From: Pseudomonas mendocina | GTDB lineage: Bacteria > Pseudomonadota > Gammaproteobacteria > Pseudomonadales > Pseudomonadaceae | Direction: 5' to 3' | Length of the DNA stretch: 64,000 nucleotides | Assembly: GCF_900636545.1 (NCBI RefSeq) | Contig: NZ_LR134290.1 | Coordinates: 3,906,001-3,970,000 of the forward strand | Shown here: positions 1 to 8,455 of the stretch, piece after piece | Layout of the letters: the number at the start of each line of letters is the position of its first letter | Numbering within the stretch: position 1 is the stretch's first letter | Notes under the pieces: generated by a model | What the model was told of the DNA's origin: nothing | The model's input: only the letters and a program-made list of their open reading frames with translations | Databases searched by the model: none | Position numbers and translations under genes: made by a program

Positions 1-316
1 CCTTGAGCTCGTCAGCGATATCCTCACCGCTGGTGAAGCGCTGGCGGTAGTCCTCCACGCGCTTGATGAAGAGTGCGTGCACGCGCTTGTGCGCCTTGGT
101 GAACACATAGCCGGCCTCCTCGAGCATCGCCTCCTCGAAGGCGAAGTGCGAGACGGTGTAGTCGATCAGCTCGTCGATGACCGTAGCGACCTTCGCCTTG
201 CTGCCGGTTCGTTGAGCATCATCCAGTTGATTGATCATCGCGACGATGCGCCTGTGCTGGTCGTCAATCACCCTGATGCCTGTGTCGAGGTCGTCGCTCC
301 ATTCCAGGTATGCCAT
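1..316 (-). CDS. Bacteriohemerythrin (3' end outside window)
   Basis: Non-heme diiron O2-binding protein of the hemerythrin family, expected in the cytoplasm, where it stores or delivers oxygen in microoxic cells. Only the first 105 codons are in the window. The ligand pattern is visible: H21 in DDQHRRIV, H57 and E61 in SHFAFEEAM, and H76 and H80 in KAHKRVHAL; the last ligands lie past the edge. The ATG at 316 follows a strong AAGGAGG ribosome site. An Anr-like box at 376-389 and a -10-like TAGACT at 349-354 place the promoter about 65 bases upstream, so induction under low oxygen is inferred. Pseudomonads have an Anr-controlled microoxic hemerythrin that this resembles. The family call is secure; the exact orthologue is not. 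Confidence 0.93.
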   Translation of the reverse strand, partial: MAYLEWSDDLDTGIRVIDDQHRRIVAMINQLDDAQRTGSKAKVATVIDELIDYTVSHFAFEEAMLEEAGYVFTKAHKRVHALFIKRVEDYRQRFTSGEDIADELK

Positions 317-348
317 GGTGCCTCCTTGCTGCTGATCGAAGGGGCCGC

Positions 349-389
349 AGTCTAAGACTGCTGGCGAGCACCCAATTGATCTGAGTCAA
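349..389 (-). promoter_or_regulatory. Anr/Dnr box and -10 element of the hemerythrin gene
   Basis: TTGATCTGAGTCAA at 376-389 matches the Anr/FNR consensus TTGAT-N4-ATCAA with one mismatch. A minus-strand TAGACT at 349-354 sits about 31 bases from the box centre, which puts the box near -41, the usual class II activator position. The likely start of transcription is near 341, about 25 bases before the hemerythrin ATG. Box and spacing are seen in the sequence; regulation by Anr is inferred. Confidence 0.7.
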
Positions 390-499
390 CACATGCCCCG
401 CTGCTTTATGGCCACTTTCCGAATTCCGTTAACCAGAGCACGGATCAAACGCTTCAAGGCCGGGTTACGGTCAGCGAACAAAGCATGGGAAAATCTCAT
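386..499 (-). CDS. Possible small basic peptide, 37 aa
   Basis: This short frame lies in the gap between rlmF and the hemerythrin gene. It begins at an ATG preceded by GGGTGAG and ends in a TGA inside the Anr box. The peptide is rich in Arg and Lys with regularly spaced Leu, Ile and Val ([18 protein letters not shown]), so it could form a cationic amphipathic helix. I recognise no family. The ribosome site is very close to the start and the frame may be chance. Function unknown. Confidence 0.3.
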   Translation of the reverse strand: MRFSHALFADRNPALKRLIRALVNGIRKVAIKQRGMC

Positions 500-513
500 A
501 CTCACCCGACCAG

Positions 514-1524
514 ATGACCACCATGCCCCAGCCGCCGAAACGCCCGCGCAAGCCCGCTCCCGCAGCCATGAAGACCGCACCGAGCAAGGGCGAGCTGCAT
601 CCGCGCAATCGTCATCAGGGGCGCTACGATTTTCCCGCGTTGATCAAGGCAAGCCCCGAGCTGGGCCAATTCGTCATCACCAACCCATATGGCAAGCCAA
701 GCATCGATTTCGCCAATCCTTCAGCGGTCAAGGTGTTCAATCGCGCGTTGCTGGCGCAGTACTACGGTATCCGCCACTGGGATATCCCCGATGGCTACCT
801 GTGCCCACCGATTCCCGGCCGCGCCGACTACCTGCACAACCTCGCCGATCTGCTGGCGACCGACAACGACGGGCAGATACCCCGTGACGCCGGCATCCGT
901 GCGCTGGATATCGGCGTTGGCGCCAACTGTATCTACCCGCTGATCGGTCATTGCGAATATGGCTGGCGCTTCATCGGCGCCGATATCGCTGCGGCGGCGC
1001 TGGCCTCGGCGCGCGTCATCATCACGGCCAATGCGCAGCTGGCCGGCGGCATCGAACTGCGCCAGCAGGCCAATGCCGAGCATATCTTCCTCGGCCTGCT
1101 ACAGCCGGATGACTGCATCGACCTGACCCTGTGCAACCCGCCCTTCCATGCCAGTGCCGACGAGGCCACTCGCGGCAGTACGCGCAAGTGGCGCAACCTT
1201 GGCAAGCTCGACCCGAAGCGCAAGCTGCCGGTGCTCAACTTCGGTGGGCAGGCGGCCGAACTTTGGTGCCCAGGTGGCGAGGCAGCGTTTCTCAAGCGCA
1301 TGGCCAGCGAAAGCGCACAAGTCGCCGGGCAGGTGCTGTGGTTCAGCAGCCTGGTGTCCAAGGGCAGTAACGTCGAGCTGCTGCAAGACTGGCTGGCCAG
1401 GGCTGGCGCGGCGGAGGTGCGCATTCTTGGCATGTCCCAGGGGCAAAAGCAGAGTCGCCTGGTGGCCTGGACCTTCAAGGACGCGCAGGCGCGCGTCACC
1501 TGGCGCCAGAGCCGCTGGCGCTGA
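514..1524 (+). CDS. rlmF: 23S rRNA (adenine(1618)-N(6))-methyltransferase RlmF
   Basis: S-adenosylmethionine-dependent enzyme that N6-methylates A1618 of 23S rRNA during ribosome assembly. The protein has 336 residues, close to the family norm. It shows the RlmF N-terminal signature [12 protein letters not shown], a SAM-binding loop [13 protein letters not shown] and the catalytic NPPF motif of N6-adenine methylases (LCNPPFHAS). The first 25 residues are Pro/Lys-rich and variable. The ATG at 514 is taken as start; an in-frame ATG at 523 is equally possible and changes only three residues. It is monocistronic: a repeat-rich gap follows, then convergent genes. Confidence 0.95.
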   Translation: MTTMPQPPKRPRKPAPAAMKTAPSKGELHPRNRHQGRYDFPALIKASPELGQFVITNPYGKPSIDFANPSAVKVFNRALLAQYYGIRHWDIPDGYLCPPIPGRADYLHNLADLLATDNDGQIPRDAGIRALDIGVGANCIYPLIGHCEYGWRFIGADIAAAALASARVIITANAQLAGGIELRQQANAEHIFLGLLQPDDCIDLTLCNPPFHASADEATRGSTRKWRNLGKLDPKRKLPVLNFGGQAAELWCPGGEAAFLKRMASESAQVAGQVLWFSSLVSKGSNVELLQDWLARAGAAEVRILGMSQGQKQSRLVAWTFKDAQARVTWRQSRWR

Positions 1525-1541
1525 GCCAATACACGCGCCCG

Positions 1542-1632
1542 GTAGGGCGTACTCGCGCAACAGTACGCCATCACAATTCGCTAACCACCACCGATGGCGG
1601 GCTGTTCGCTTAGGCTCCTGAGTCTGCCCTAC
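1542..1632. repeat. Palindromic intergenic repeats
   Basis: Two elements lie between the convergent rlmF and permease genes. The first (1542-1569) is a short inverted repeat, GTAGGGCGTACT against AGTACGCC. The second (1596-1632), beginning GGCGGGCTGTTCGCTT and ending GCCCTAC, is the reverse complement of the element at 45011-45047 with about five differences in 37 bases. They are therefore members of a dispersed family and may help end transcription from both sides. Confidence 0.7.
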
Positions 1633-1647
1633 GCCAGCGCGCCCGCC

Positions 1648-2892
1648 TTACCAGGGCAACCAGCCGCCCAACGCCAGCCAGAGCCCGGCCACGGTCATGC
1701 TCAGTAACGTCACCGGTACGCCGCTGCGCGCGTAGTCGACGAAACCAATGCGCACGCCCTGGCGTTTCGCCCCTTCGGCGACGATCAGATTGACCACGCT
1801 GCCAATCAGCAGCAGGTTGCCGGCCAGAGTCGACATTACCGCCAGGCCGATCAGCACCGAGTGCGACAGTTCCGGCATCAACCCCAGCAGCAACACCACG
1901 AACGGCACATTGCCGATCAGGTTGCCCGCCACCAGCGAAGCGGTCGCAAGCGATATCACGCCCTGCGGCAACAAGCCGTGCTCGGCCAGCCAGGCAGCGC
2001 CCTGCGCCAGTTGCGGCAACTGCAACGCGGCACCACTGACCAGGAACAGGCCGACGAAGAGCAACAACAGGTTCCAGTCCACCTTGCTCACGTAGTCGCG
2101 GCTGTCCACCCGTCGCGACACCATCACCAGCACCGCCACCAATAACGCCGACAGTTCACGCGGCAACGCCGTGGCGAACAAGGCCAGCAATGCCAGGCTG
2201 GCCAGCAGCGGTTTGATGTAGCTGCGCGCACCATGAATAAGCTCCACCGCCGTCTCGTCGGCAACCAAGGGCCTGGCCTCGCCCCAGCGATGTCGCCACT
2301 GCAGCCAGATCACCGCATAGACGATGCCCATCGCCGCCAGTGCGGGCGGCCCGGCCACGGCGACATAACCCCAGAAATCCAGACCGCCGGCCTGGCCGAT
2401 GAGGATGTTCTGCGGATTGCCGATCAGGCTTGCTGCCGAGCCGGCATTGCACGACAACGCCAGCGCCAGGAGAAATGGCCGTGGCTCCAGCCCACGCAGG
2501 TGCAGGCTGCGACACAGCAGCGGGGTCAGGGCGAAGGCGACGATATCGTTGACCAGCACTGCCGAGAGCAAACCGCCGAGCATTACCACACCCAACAGCA
2601 GCACCGCCGGACGCTCGGCATGTTCTGTCAGGTAACGGTTGAGCCAGGCGTATACCCCGGAAAAATCGAATTGCGCGGAGATCAGCATCAGTGCCAGCAG
2701 CAGCAACAGCGCTCCGGGGTCGAGATGATGCGCCGCATCGGCCATGCTCAGCGCACCGCTGACCAGCAGCAACACGGCAGCGCAACAGGCGATCCAGCTA
2801 CGGTCGATGCGCAAACCGCGAATTCCGCCGGCAGCCATGCCCAGGTAAGTAAGAACGAACAGGCCAATGGTCAGCCAGGCAGCGAAGGTCAT
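1648..2892 (-). CDS. SLC13 / ArsB-NhaD superfamily anion permease
   Basis: Inner-membrane ion transporter of about 414 residues with 10-12 hydrophobic segments. It resembles the ArsB/NhaD and SLC13 (CitMHS-like) permeases: the two halves contain the related stretches LVNDIVAFALTPLL and IGNVPFVVLLLGLMP, and GNPQNILIG resembles the conserved GNPxN motif of this superfamily. The substrate cannot be told from sequence: arsenite, sodium/proton exchange and dicarboxylate or other anions are all possible. No arsenic genes are nearby. The ATG at 2892 is chosen; a TTG at 2907 would add five residues. It is separated by 87 bases from the binding-protein gene upstream, and may share its transcript. Confidence 0.85.
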   Translation of the reverse strand: MTFAAWLTIGLFVLTYLGMAAGGIRGLRIDRSWIACCAAVLLLVSGALSMADAAHHLDPGALLLLLALMLISAQFDFSGVYAWLNRYLTEHAERPAVLLLGVVMLGGLLSAVLVNDIVAFALTPLLCRSLHLRGLEPRPFLLALALSCNAGSAASLIGNPQNILIGQAGGLDFWGYVAVAGPPALAAMGIVYAVIWLQWRHRWGEARPLVADETAVELIHGARSYIKPLLASLALLALFATALPRELSALLVAVLVMVSRRVDSRDYVSKVDWNLLLLFVGLFLVSGAALQLPQLAQGAAWLAEHGLLPQGVISLATASLVAGNLIGNVPFVVLLLGLMPELSHSVLIGLAVMSTLAGNLLLIGSVVNLIVAEGAKRQGVRIGFVDYARSGVPVTLLSMTVAGLWLALGGWLPW

Positions 2893-2979
2893 GCGCGATT
2901 CACCCAAGCGGAAGCATGTGAGAAGGAGCGGACTCTAGCGATGCCGAAGCGGCGCGGGAATAGCCTGGGCAAATTTTCC

Positions 2980-3759
2980 TCAAAGGCCGGGCTGTGTCAG
3001 GTAGGCCTTTACGCGAGCCTGATAGGTCGCTGACTCGCGCTGACGCTGTACCTCGCTCCAGATCCGCTCGGCCAACTCGGGGTCGCGCACCAGCAACGCC
3101 TTGGACAGCATCAGGTAGTAAGGTTTTTCTTCGAGCAACTGCGGCAGTTTCTCAACCTGCGCCGCCAGCTTCGGGTTGGCCTGCAGGAGAAAATCACCAC
3201 GCATGGTCTGCAAGGCGATCGCCTCGACTCGGCCGTGCACCAGCATCTGCAACAGCGCCAGCGGATCGCGGCTGGACTCGTCCACTTCCAGCCCGTGAGC
3301 CAGCAACAGATCACGGATGGAAAAGCCACTGAGCGAGCCGACCCGACCACTCAGTTGGCTGAAGCGCTGGCCATCCCAGGACACCATGCTGCCGGCGCGG
3401 CGGTACAGGGTGTAACGCGAGGTGTGCAAACGTCTGAGCGCATCCGGGCGGCCCTCGGCATCGATGGGGTAATGGCCCATCTGCAGCCGTTCGGGCTTGA
3501 AGCTGGCAGCGAAGGCCCCGTCGTAGAGCCCCTGTTCTAGCCCTGACAGGCAGCGCTTCCAGGGCACTGCAACGTAGCTCACCTGCAGTTCAAGGGCCTG
3601 CTGAACCAGGCCGAGCAGCTCCAGGTTCAAGCCCGTGCCATCCGTCATCACCCAGGGGAAGGAGTTCTGGTCTTCGTGGCAGAGGGTCAGCGTCGGCTGA
3701 GCGCCGTAACAGGCGCCGGCCAATAGCCAGAGCAGGCAGTAATGCAGCGCTTTGTGCAA
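2980..3759 (-). CDS. Periplasmic substrate-binding protein, family 3
   Basis: Secreted 259-residue protein of the bacterial extracellular solute-binding family 3, which includes polar amino-acid receptors. A signal peptide (CLLWLLAGACYG, cleaved before AQPTL) leads into two lobes: LTLCHEDQNSFPWVMTDG near the start and the hinge region GRVGSLSGFSIRDLL in the middle. The start is a TTG at 3759 with GGAG about ten bases upstream. There is no ABC permease or ATPase beside it, so it may be an orphan receptor or feed a system encoded elsewhere. Such isolated proteins are common in pseudomonads. The ligand is unknown. Confidence 0.85.
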   Translation of the reverse strand: MHKALHYCLLWLLAGACYGAQPTLTLCHEDQNSFPWVMTDGTGLNLELLGLVQQALELQVSYVAVPWKRCLSGLEQGLYDGAFAASFKPERLQMGHYPIDAEGRPDALRRLHTSRYTLYRRAGSMVSWDGQRFSQLSGRVGSLSGFSIRDLLLAHGLEVDESSRDPLALLQMLVHGRVEAIALQTMRGDFLLQANPKLAAQVEKLPQLLEEKPYYLMLSKALLVRDPELAERIWSEVQRQRESATYQARVKAYLTQPGL

Positions 3760-3983
3760 AACGAGACTCCATCACCGGAATGCCCGACTAGCAGCATTCG
3801 ATTCGCGGCTTGCCACCGACTTCTTGTCCTGTTTCAAGCATAGGCACATTCGTCCACAGCCGTCTGCTGCAATTGGCTGCAGACTCGACGTGTACGCCGA
3901 CCTCGGTGCGCCGCGGCGCCAGATTCAGGGCTCGAATCATTGCAGTCGTGGGCCGCCAGCGCCATGACGAGCGTCAATTGGGC

Positions 3984-4526
3984 TCAGCGAATAAAGCCTT
4001 TGCTGACCTCGCGAAACACCTCCGTCCCCGCCTGCTCCAGCCATTCGAACGCGACCATCTCGCGCGAGACGATCACCGCGCCCGCACGTTCCATCCGCGT
4101 CAGGCCCAGGGCCTTGTCGCGTGGCCGGCGCGACCCCACCGCCTCATCCACCACGAACACCTCACGTCCGGCCGCCAGCAGGCCGAGTACCGTCTGCAGC
4201 ACGCAGACGTGAGTTTCCGTACCGCACACGATGAACTGCTGGCGCTCGCCACCCGGCAGATCGAACAGACCCGCGCCAGCGGTGGCCGAGAAATGAATCT
4301 TCTCGCGCAGACCTTCGCTCGGTAGCAACGCACGCAGGCCCGCCTCGGTCATCCCCAGCCCCTTGGGATACTGCTCGGTGGTGATCACCGGCACCTGCAG
4401 GCTCTGCGCCACCTGTACCAGCCAGGCGGCCTGCTCGACCACCGCCGCACCGCCGTCAATGGCCGGCAGCAACCGCTCCTGCAGGTCGATCACCAGCAGG
4501 GTGGAATCCTTCGCTCGCATCAGCAT
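3984..4526 (-). CDS. Isochorismatase-family cysteine hydrolase
   Basis: Cytoplasmic hydrolase of 180 residues in the isochorismatase-like fold. The three catalytic positions are seen: Asp in LLVIDLQERL, Lys in LREKIHF and Cys in CGTETHVCV. It belongs to the single-domain YcaC-like group rather than to the siderophore enzymes; its substrate, probably an amide or ureide, is unknown. The start ATG lies two bases after the sbcC stop codon, and its ribosome site GAAGGAG lies within the end of sbcC, so translation is probably coupled to sbcC. There is no evident functional link to DNA repair. Confidence 0.88.
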   Translation of the reverse strand: MLMRAKDSTLLVIDLQERLLPAIDGGAAVVEQAAWLVQVAQSLQVPVITTEQYPKGLGMTEAGLRALLPSEGLREKIHFSATAGAGLFDLPGGERQQFIVCGTETHVCVLQTVLGLLAAGREVFVVDEAVGSRRPRDKALGLTRMERAGAVIVSREMVAFEWLEQAGTEVFREVSKGFIR

Positions 4527-4528
4527 CG

Positions 4529-7500
4529 CTACGCTCCTTCCTTCACTGCAAAACGCGCGTCGAGACGGCTGTAGCCGAGGCCGACGCCCTTGTGTACCCG
4601 CAACTGCACGGGAATGCGCTCCTTCATCGCCTCGACGTGGCTGATCACACCAATGGTCTTGCCGCTGGCGTTGAGGTTGTCGAGGGCATCGAGCGCCACT
4701 TCCAGGGTTTCGCCATCGAGCGTGCCGAAACCTTCGTCGAGAAACAGCGAGTCGATGCTGGTCTTGTGGCTGACCAGGTCGGACAGCGCCAGGGCCAGTG
4801 CCAGGCTAACCAGGAAGCTCTCGCCCCCAGACAGCGTGCGGCAGTCGCGCGCCACGTCGGCCTGCCAGGTATCACAAACCTCCAGCTCCAGCTCGCCGCT
4901 GCTCTTGCGCGCCAACTGATAGCGCCCGTGCAGGCGCGTCAGTTGACGATTAGCCAGGTGAATCAGGTGATCGAGGGTCAGGCCCTGGGCGAACTTGCGG
5001 AACTTGGCGCCATCGGCCGAACCGATCAGGCCATTGAGTTGCTGCCACAGACGATGCTCACCCTCTTGCGCGGCGATCTCGGCGAACAGCGCCTGCTGGC
5101 TGCTGCGCCGCGCCTCGTCGGCCTGCAATTGCGCGCGCAGCTCGCCCTGACGCTGACTCAGCTCGCGCAGTTCCAGTTGCAGCGCCTGCAGCTGCTCGTC
5201 CAACTGAGCCAGGGTCAGCTCGGTCTGCACAGCCGTATTCAATCGCTGCAGTTGCGCGTCGGCGGCGGCCAGCAGCGTCGTGGCCTCGGTGAGAGCCTGC
5301 TGCAGACGGGCCTGCATATTCGTCAAACGCTCGCGCTCATCCTCATCCAGTAGCGCGGCTAGAAACGCCGGCTGATCGCTGAAGGGGCTGGACGCCAGCG
5401 CCTGCTGCCAGCGCTGTTCGGTTTCGCTCAGGCGCTGTTGCAGCTGCTGGAGCAGGCTCTGCTGGCTGTGCTGCCGACCACGCAAGGCATCGCTTTCACG
5501 CTGCGCGCTGGCCAGGCTGTCGATGGCACCTTGCAGGGCCTGCTCGGGTTGCGCCACTGGCTCGGGCTCGATCAGAGCCTGCGCCTGTTCGCCTTGCCAG
5601 CGCTGCTGCCAGTGTTCGGCCTGTGCTTCGGCTTGTGCAAGTAGCCGCCGCACCTCGCGCTGCTGCTCCTGCAGCTGCTGATCCCGTGTCTGAGCCTGCT
5701 GCCAGGCATGCCAGGCGTCTTCCTGCTCGGCCAGCCAAGTGCCGGCGTCCTGCGGCAACTCTGCAGCGAAGCCATCGAGGCTGGCCAGCAAGGCCTGCTC
5801 GTGGCGCTGCAGCTCGTGCTCCAGGCGCTGCAGGTGCTCGCGCTGTTCGCGCTGGCGCGCCAGCAAATTGTCCTCATCGCGTGCCAGCAGCGCCTGGCGC
5901 TGCTGCATATCGGCCTGGGCTCGCTCGGCTACTTCACGCACGTTGCGCGCCTGCGCCAGCTGCGTCTGCCGGGTCTCGACAGCCGCGAGCCGATCCTGCA
6001 ACTGCGCCAGGCTCTGTTCGTGTTCCCGCTGCAGCTGACGCAACGCGTTGCCATCGGCGATCTGCAAGGCCTGCTCGGCCAGGTGCTGCTGCCACTGTGC
6101 GCTCTGCTGGGTAGACTGCAACTGCGCCTGTTCCAATTGCTGCTGCAGCTGGACAATCTGCGTGGCCAGGCGGGTCAGTTCGTCGCGCAGGGCGGCGCCC
6201 TGGCTTTCCAGCTGCGCCAGCTCGCCGCGACACTCCTCCAGCGCCTGGCGCGTGGCGGAGACGTTGAGGGCCTGGTACTGGCTGACCGCCGGATGCTCGT
6301 GCGAGCCGCACAGCGGGCAGGCTTCCCCCGGCTGCAGCTGGGCGCGGTAGGCCTCCAGGTCCTGGATACGCTGCTCCTGCTCCAGCAGCTTTTGCTTGTC
6401 GGCAACCTGCTGCTTGAGCACCTTGTAACGCTCGCGCAGGCCGGTGATTTCATCGTTCTTGGCGGCGTGCTGCGTTTGCAGCTGCGCCAGGTGCGGGGTT
6501 AGCTCGGCGATCTGTTCGGCCGTCTGCTCACGACTCTGGGCTAGCTGTTCCAGACGGTCCAGCGCCCTTCCCTGCATTTGCAGCTGCTGCCAGCGTTGAC
6601 GCAGCCCGGCCTCATCGCCCTCTCCGAGCAAAGCCTGCAGCTCGCTCTGCTGCCTGGCTTCAACGGCTTGTGCCTGCTGCAAACGCTCCGTGGCGTCAGT
6701 CAGTTGTGCACCGAGCTGATCTCGCTCATGTCGCAGAGCAGCGAGCTGCCCACACTCCTGTGCCATGCGCGCCTGGAGCGCCTGCTGTTCGTCGCGTAGT
6801 TGCCCACGCTGCTCGAACTGCACGCGCCAGCCACCCAGCAGCTCGCCCAGTCGAGCGCGTTGCGGAGCAGCGCTCAGGAGCGCTTGCAACGCTTCACGCT
6901 GCTCGGCCAACTGCTGCTGTTCACGTTGTCGCTGACTGAGGCATTGATAGGCATAGCGGCTGGCCAGCCAGAGTTGCAGGCGTTCGCGCTCACCGCTTTG
7001 GCCTTGCTGCGCCTGCAGGTCGTCCAGCGCCTGCTGCGCCTGTTGCCGATCCTCCCGCAGCTGCTGCCAGCTCTGGTACAGCGGCTGCAAGCGGGCGGCC
7101 GGCTCACTGGCGGCCAGGCGTTGCAAATCATCGGCTGCTTGGTTCCGCGCCTGCTGTGCCTGCCCCAGCGCCTGCTGTGCCTGCTCGCGTTGCTGTTCGG
7201 CCTGTTGCAACGCTTCACGCCAGCGGCGCTGGCCTTGCAGAGCCTGCTGCCGTGTCAGCAACGGCGTCTCTTCCTGGCTCAGGCGCTGATGCTCGGCTTG
7301 CAGTTCGGCGCGCTGCGTCTCGTCCAGCAACTCCATGCCCTGGGCGCGGCTTTTCAGCAGACCCAACGCCTGCTCGGCCGTCTTAGTGCGCTCATAGACC
7401 TGCTGAGAAATCTGCCCGTACACCTCGGTGCCGGTGAGCTCCTCCAGCAGTTCGGCGCGCTGGTTGGCGTTGGCTTCAAGAAATGCCGCAAAGCCGCCCT

Positions 7501-7963
7501 GAGCCAGCAGCATGGATTTGGTGAAACGCTCGAAGTCCAGGCCGGTCAGCTCGGCGGTGAGCTGTTCCTTTTCACGAATCTTGTCGGTGAGTATCTCGCC
7601 ATCGGCGATGCGCGCCAGTTCGACCTTGGGCGCCTGCAGCGCACCCTCGACCTTGTCCCGCGCGCGGCGCTGACTCCAGAAGGCGCGGTAGCCCTGCCCC
7701 TTCACCTCGAACTCGACCTCGGCCAGGCAGTCCGCCGTGTGCCGGGTCATCAGCTCGTTGCCACTGGCCGACAGCGTGCTCATGCGCGGCGTGCGGTGGT
7801 ACAGGGCCAGGCAGATGGCATCGAGCAGCGTGGTCTTGCCCGCGCCCGTGGGCCCGGTGATAGCGAACAGGCCACTGCCGGCGAAGGGTTCGGTAGCGAA
7901 GTCGATCTTCCATTCGCCCTTGAGCGAATTGAGGTTCTTGAGGCGCAGGCTGAGGATTTTCAT
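4529..7963 (-). CDS. sbcC: Nuclease SbcCD subunit C (SMC-like ATPase)
   Basis: Large subunit of the SbcCD (Mre11-Rad50 type) complex, which cleaves hairpins and protein-blocked DNA ends during replication and repair. The protein is 1144 residues. Walker A is GPTGAGKTT at about residues 37-45. Two long Gln/Leu/Ala-rich coiled coils flank a zinc hook CPLC at about residue 549. The C-terminal head carries the signature LSGGESFLVSLALAL and Walker B SLFLDEGFGTLD. Start at the ATG at 7963; the ribosome site is weak. In most bacteria sbcC directly follows sbcD; here sbcD is about 2.4 kb upstream on the same strand, past a GNAT, a diguanylate cyclase and a lipoprotein gene. Confidence 0.96.
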   Translation of the reverse strand: MKILSLRLKNLNSLKGEWKIDFATEPFAGSGLFAITGPTGAGKTTLLDAICLALYHRTPRMSTLSASGNELMTRHTADCLAEVEFEVKGQGYRAFWSQRRARDKVEGALQAPKVELARIADGEILTDKIREKEQLTAELTGLDFERFTKSMLLAQGGFAAFLEANANQRAELLEELTGTEVYGQISQQVYERTKTAEQALGLLKSRAQGMELLDETQRAELQAEHQRLSQEETPLLTRQQALQGQRRWREALQQAEQQREQAQQALGQAQQARNQAADDLQRLAASEPAARLQPLYQSWQQLREDRQQAQQALDDLQAQQGQSGERERLQLWLASRYAYQCLSQRQREQQQLAEQREALQALLSAAPQRARLGELLGGWRVQFEQRGQLRDEQQALQARMAQECGQLAALRHERDQLGAQLTDATERLQQAQAVEARQQSELQALLGEGDEAGLRQRWQQLQMQGRALDRLEQLAQSREQTAEQIAELTPHLAQLQTQHAAKNDEITGLRERYKVLKQQVADKQKLLEQEQRIQDLEAYRAQLQPGEACPLCGSHEHPAVSQYQALNVSATRQALEECRGELAQLESQGAALRDELTRLATQIVQLQQQLEQAQLQSTQQSAQWQQHLAEQALQIADGNALRQLQREHEQSLAQLQDRLAAVETRQTQLAQARNVREVAERAQADMQQRQALLARDEDNLLARQREQREHLQRLEHELQRHEQALLASLDGFAAELPQDAGTWLAEQEDAWHAWQQAQTRDQQLQEQQREVRRLLAQAEAQAEHWQQRWQGEQAQALIEPEPVAQPEQALQGAIDSLASAQRESDALRGRQHSQQSLLQQLQQRLSETEQRWQQALASSPFSDQPAFLAALLDEDERERLTNMQARLQQALTEATTLLAAADAQLQRLNTAVQTELTLAQLDEQLQALQLELRELSQRQGELRAQLQADEARRSSQQALFAEIAAQEGEHRLWQQLNGLIGSADGAKFRKFAQGLTLDHLIHLANRQLTRLHGRYQLARKSSGELELEVCDTWQADVARDCRTLSGGESFLVSLALALALSDLVSHKTSIDSLFLDEGFGTLDGETLEVALDALDNLNASGKTIGVISHVEAMKERIPVQLRVHKGVGLGYSRLDARFAVKEGA

Positions 7964-8021
7964 GCACAGGTCGTAAGCCGTTGAAGGCCTTCATTTTGGC
8001 ATAACCACACCAGGTAACGGC

Positions 8022-8387
8022 TCAATCGCGGCAGTAGCCCTCACCGCTGCGCACGGTCAGGCAGTTCTGTTTATCCAGCAGCCACTTCATACCGGTGGCC
8101 TCACCGTCGGTGGCAGTGATGGTTTCAACTACACCATCGCGAACGAAGACGATCTTCGCCCCCTGCGCGCGTCCGACAAAGCGCCGCGGGCCATCGAGGT
8201 TGGCGATGGTCAGACGGTAATCGGCAGGCGTGCCGCTGATATCCAGATAAGTCCCCTCTGGCCCGTTCCAGCGGCCCAGCCATTGCTCGGTCAGCTTGGC
8301 GTCCTGCTCGCTGGAGGTTCTGGCGCAGCCAGTGAACAGCAGGGAAATGGCCGCAGCCGCGAGCAGAAAATGTGCAGTTCGTTGCAT
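8022..8387 (-). CDS. Small lipoprotein of unknown function
   Basis: A 121-residue exported protein. A signal peptide ending in the lipobox LFTGC predicts lipid attachment at the Cys near residue 21. The mature part, LTEQWLGRWNGPEGTYLDI onward, looks like a small beta domain, with a Cys pair near the end (KQNCL and GYCRD). No family is recognised beyond conserved pseudomonad hypothetical. Start ATG at 8387 follows GGAG with six bases spacing. The gene is placed between the diguanylate cyclase and sbcC, all on the minus strand. Confidence 0.8.
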   Translation of the reverse strand: MQRTAHFLLAAAAISLLFTGCARTSSEQDAKLTEQWLGRWNGPEGTYLDISGTPADYRLTIANLDGPRRFVGRAQGAKIVFVRDGVVETITATDGEATGMKWLLDKQNCLTVRSGEGYCRD

Positions 8388-8455
8388 GAGAATCTCCACG
8401 ACATTGGGGGCAGCGATTTCGACCCGCGCGGCTCATGGCCGGTTCAGGCCTGTTT

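Noticed and set aside
4592..7984. Long plus-strand frames opposite sbcC (for example 6800-7984, 394 codons)
   Set aside because: They are antisense to a well-supported gene. Their Leu/Gln-rich proteins are the mirror of the coiled-coil codons, and they lack ribosome sites or family motifs.
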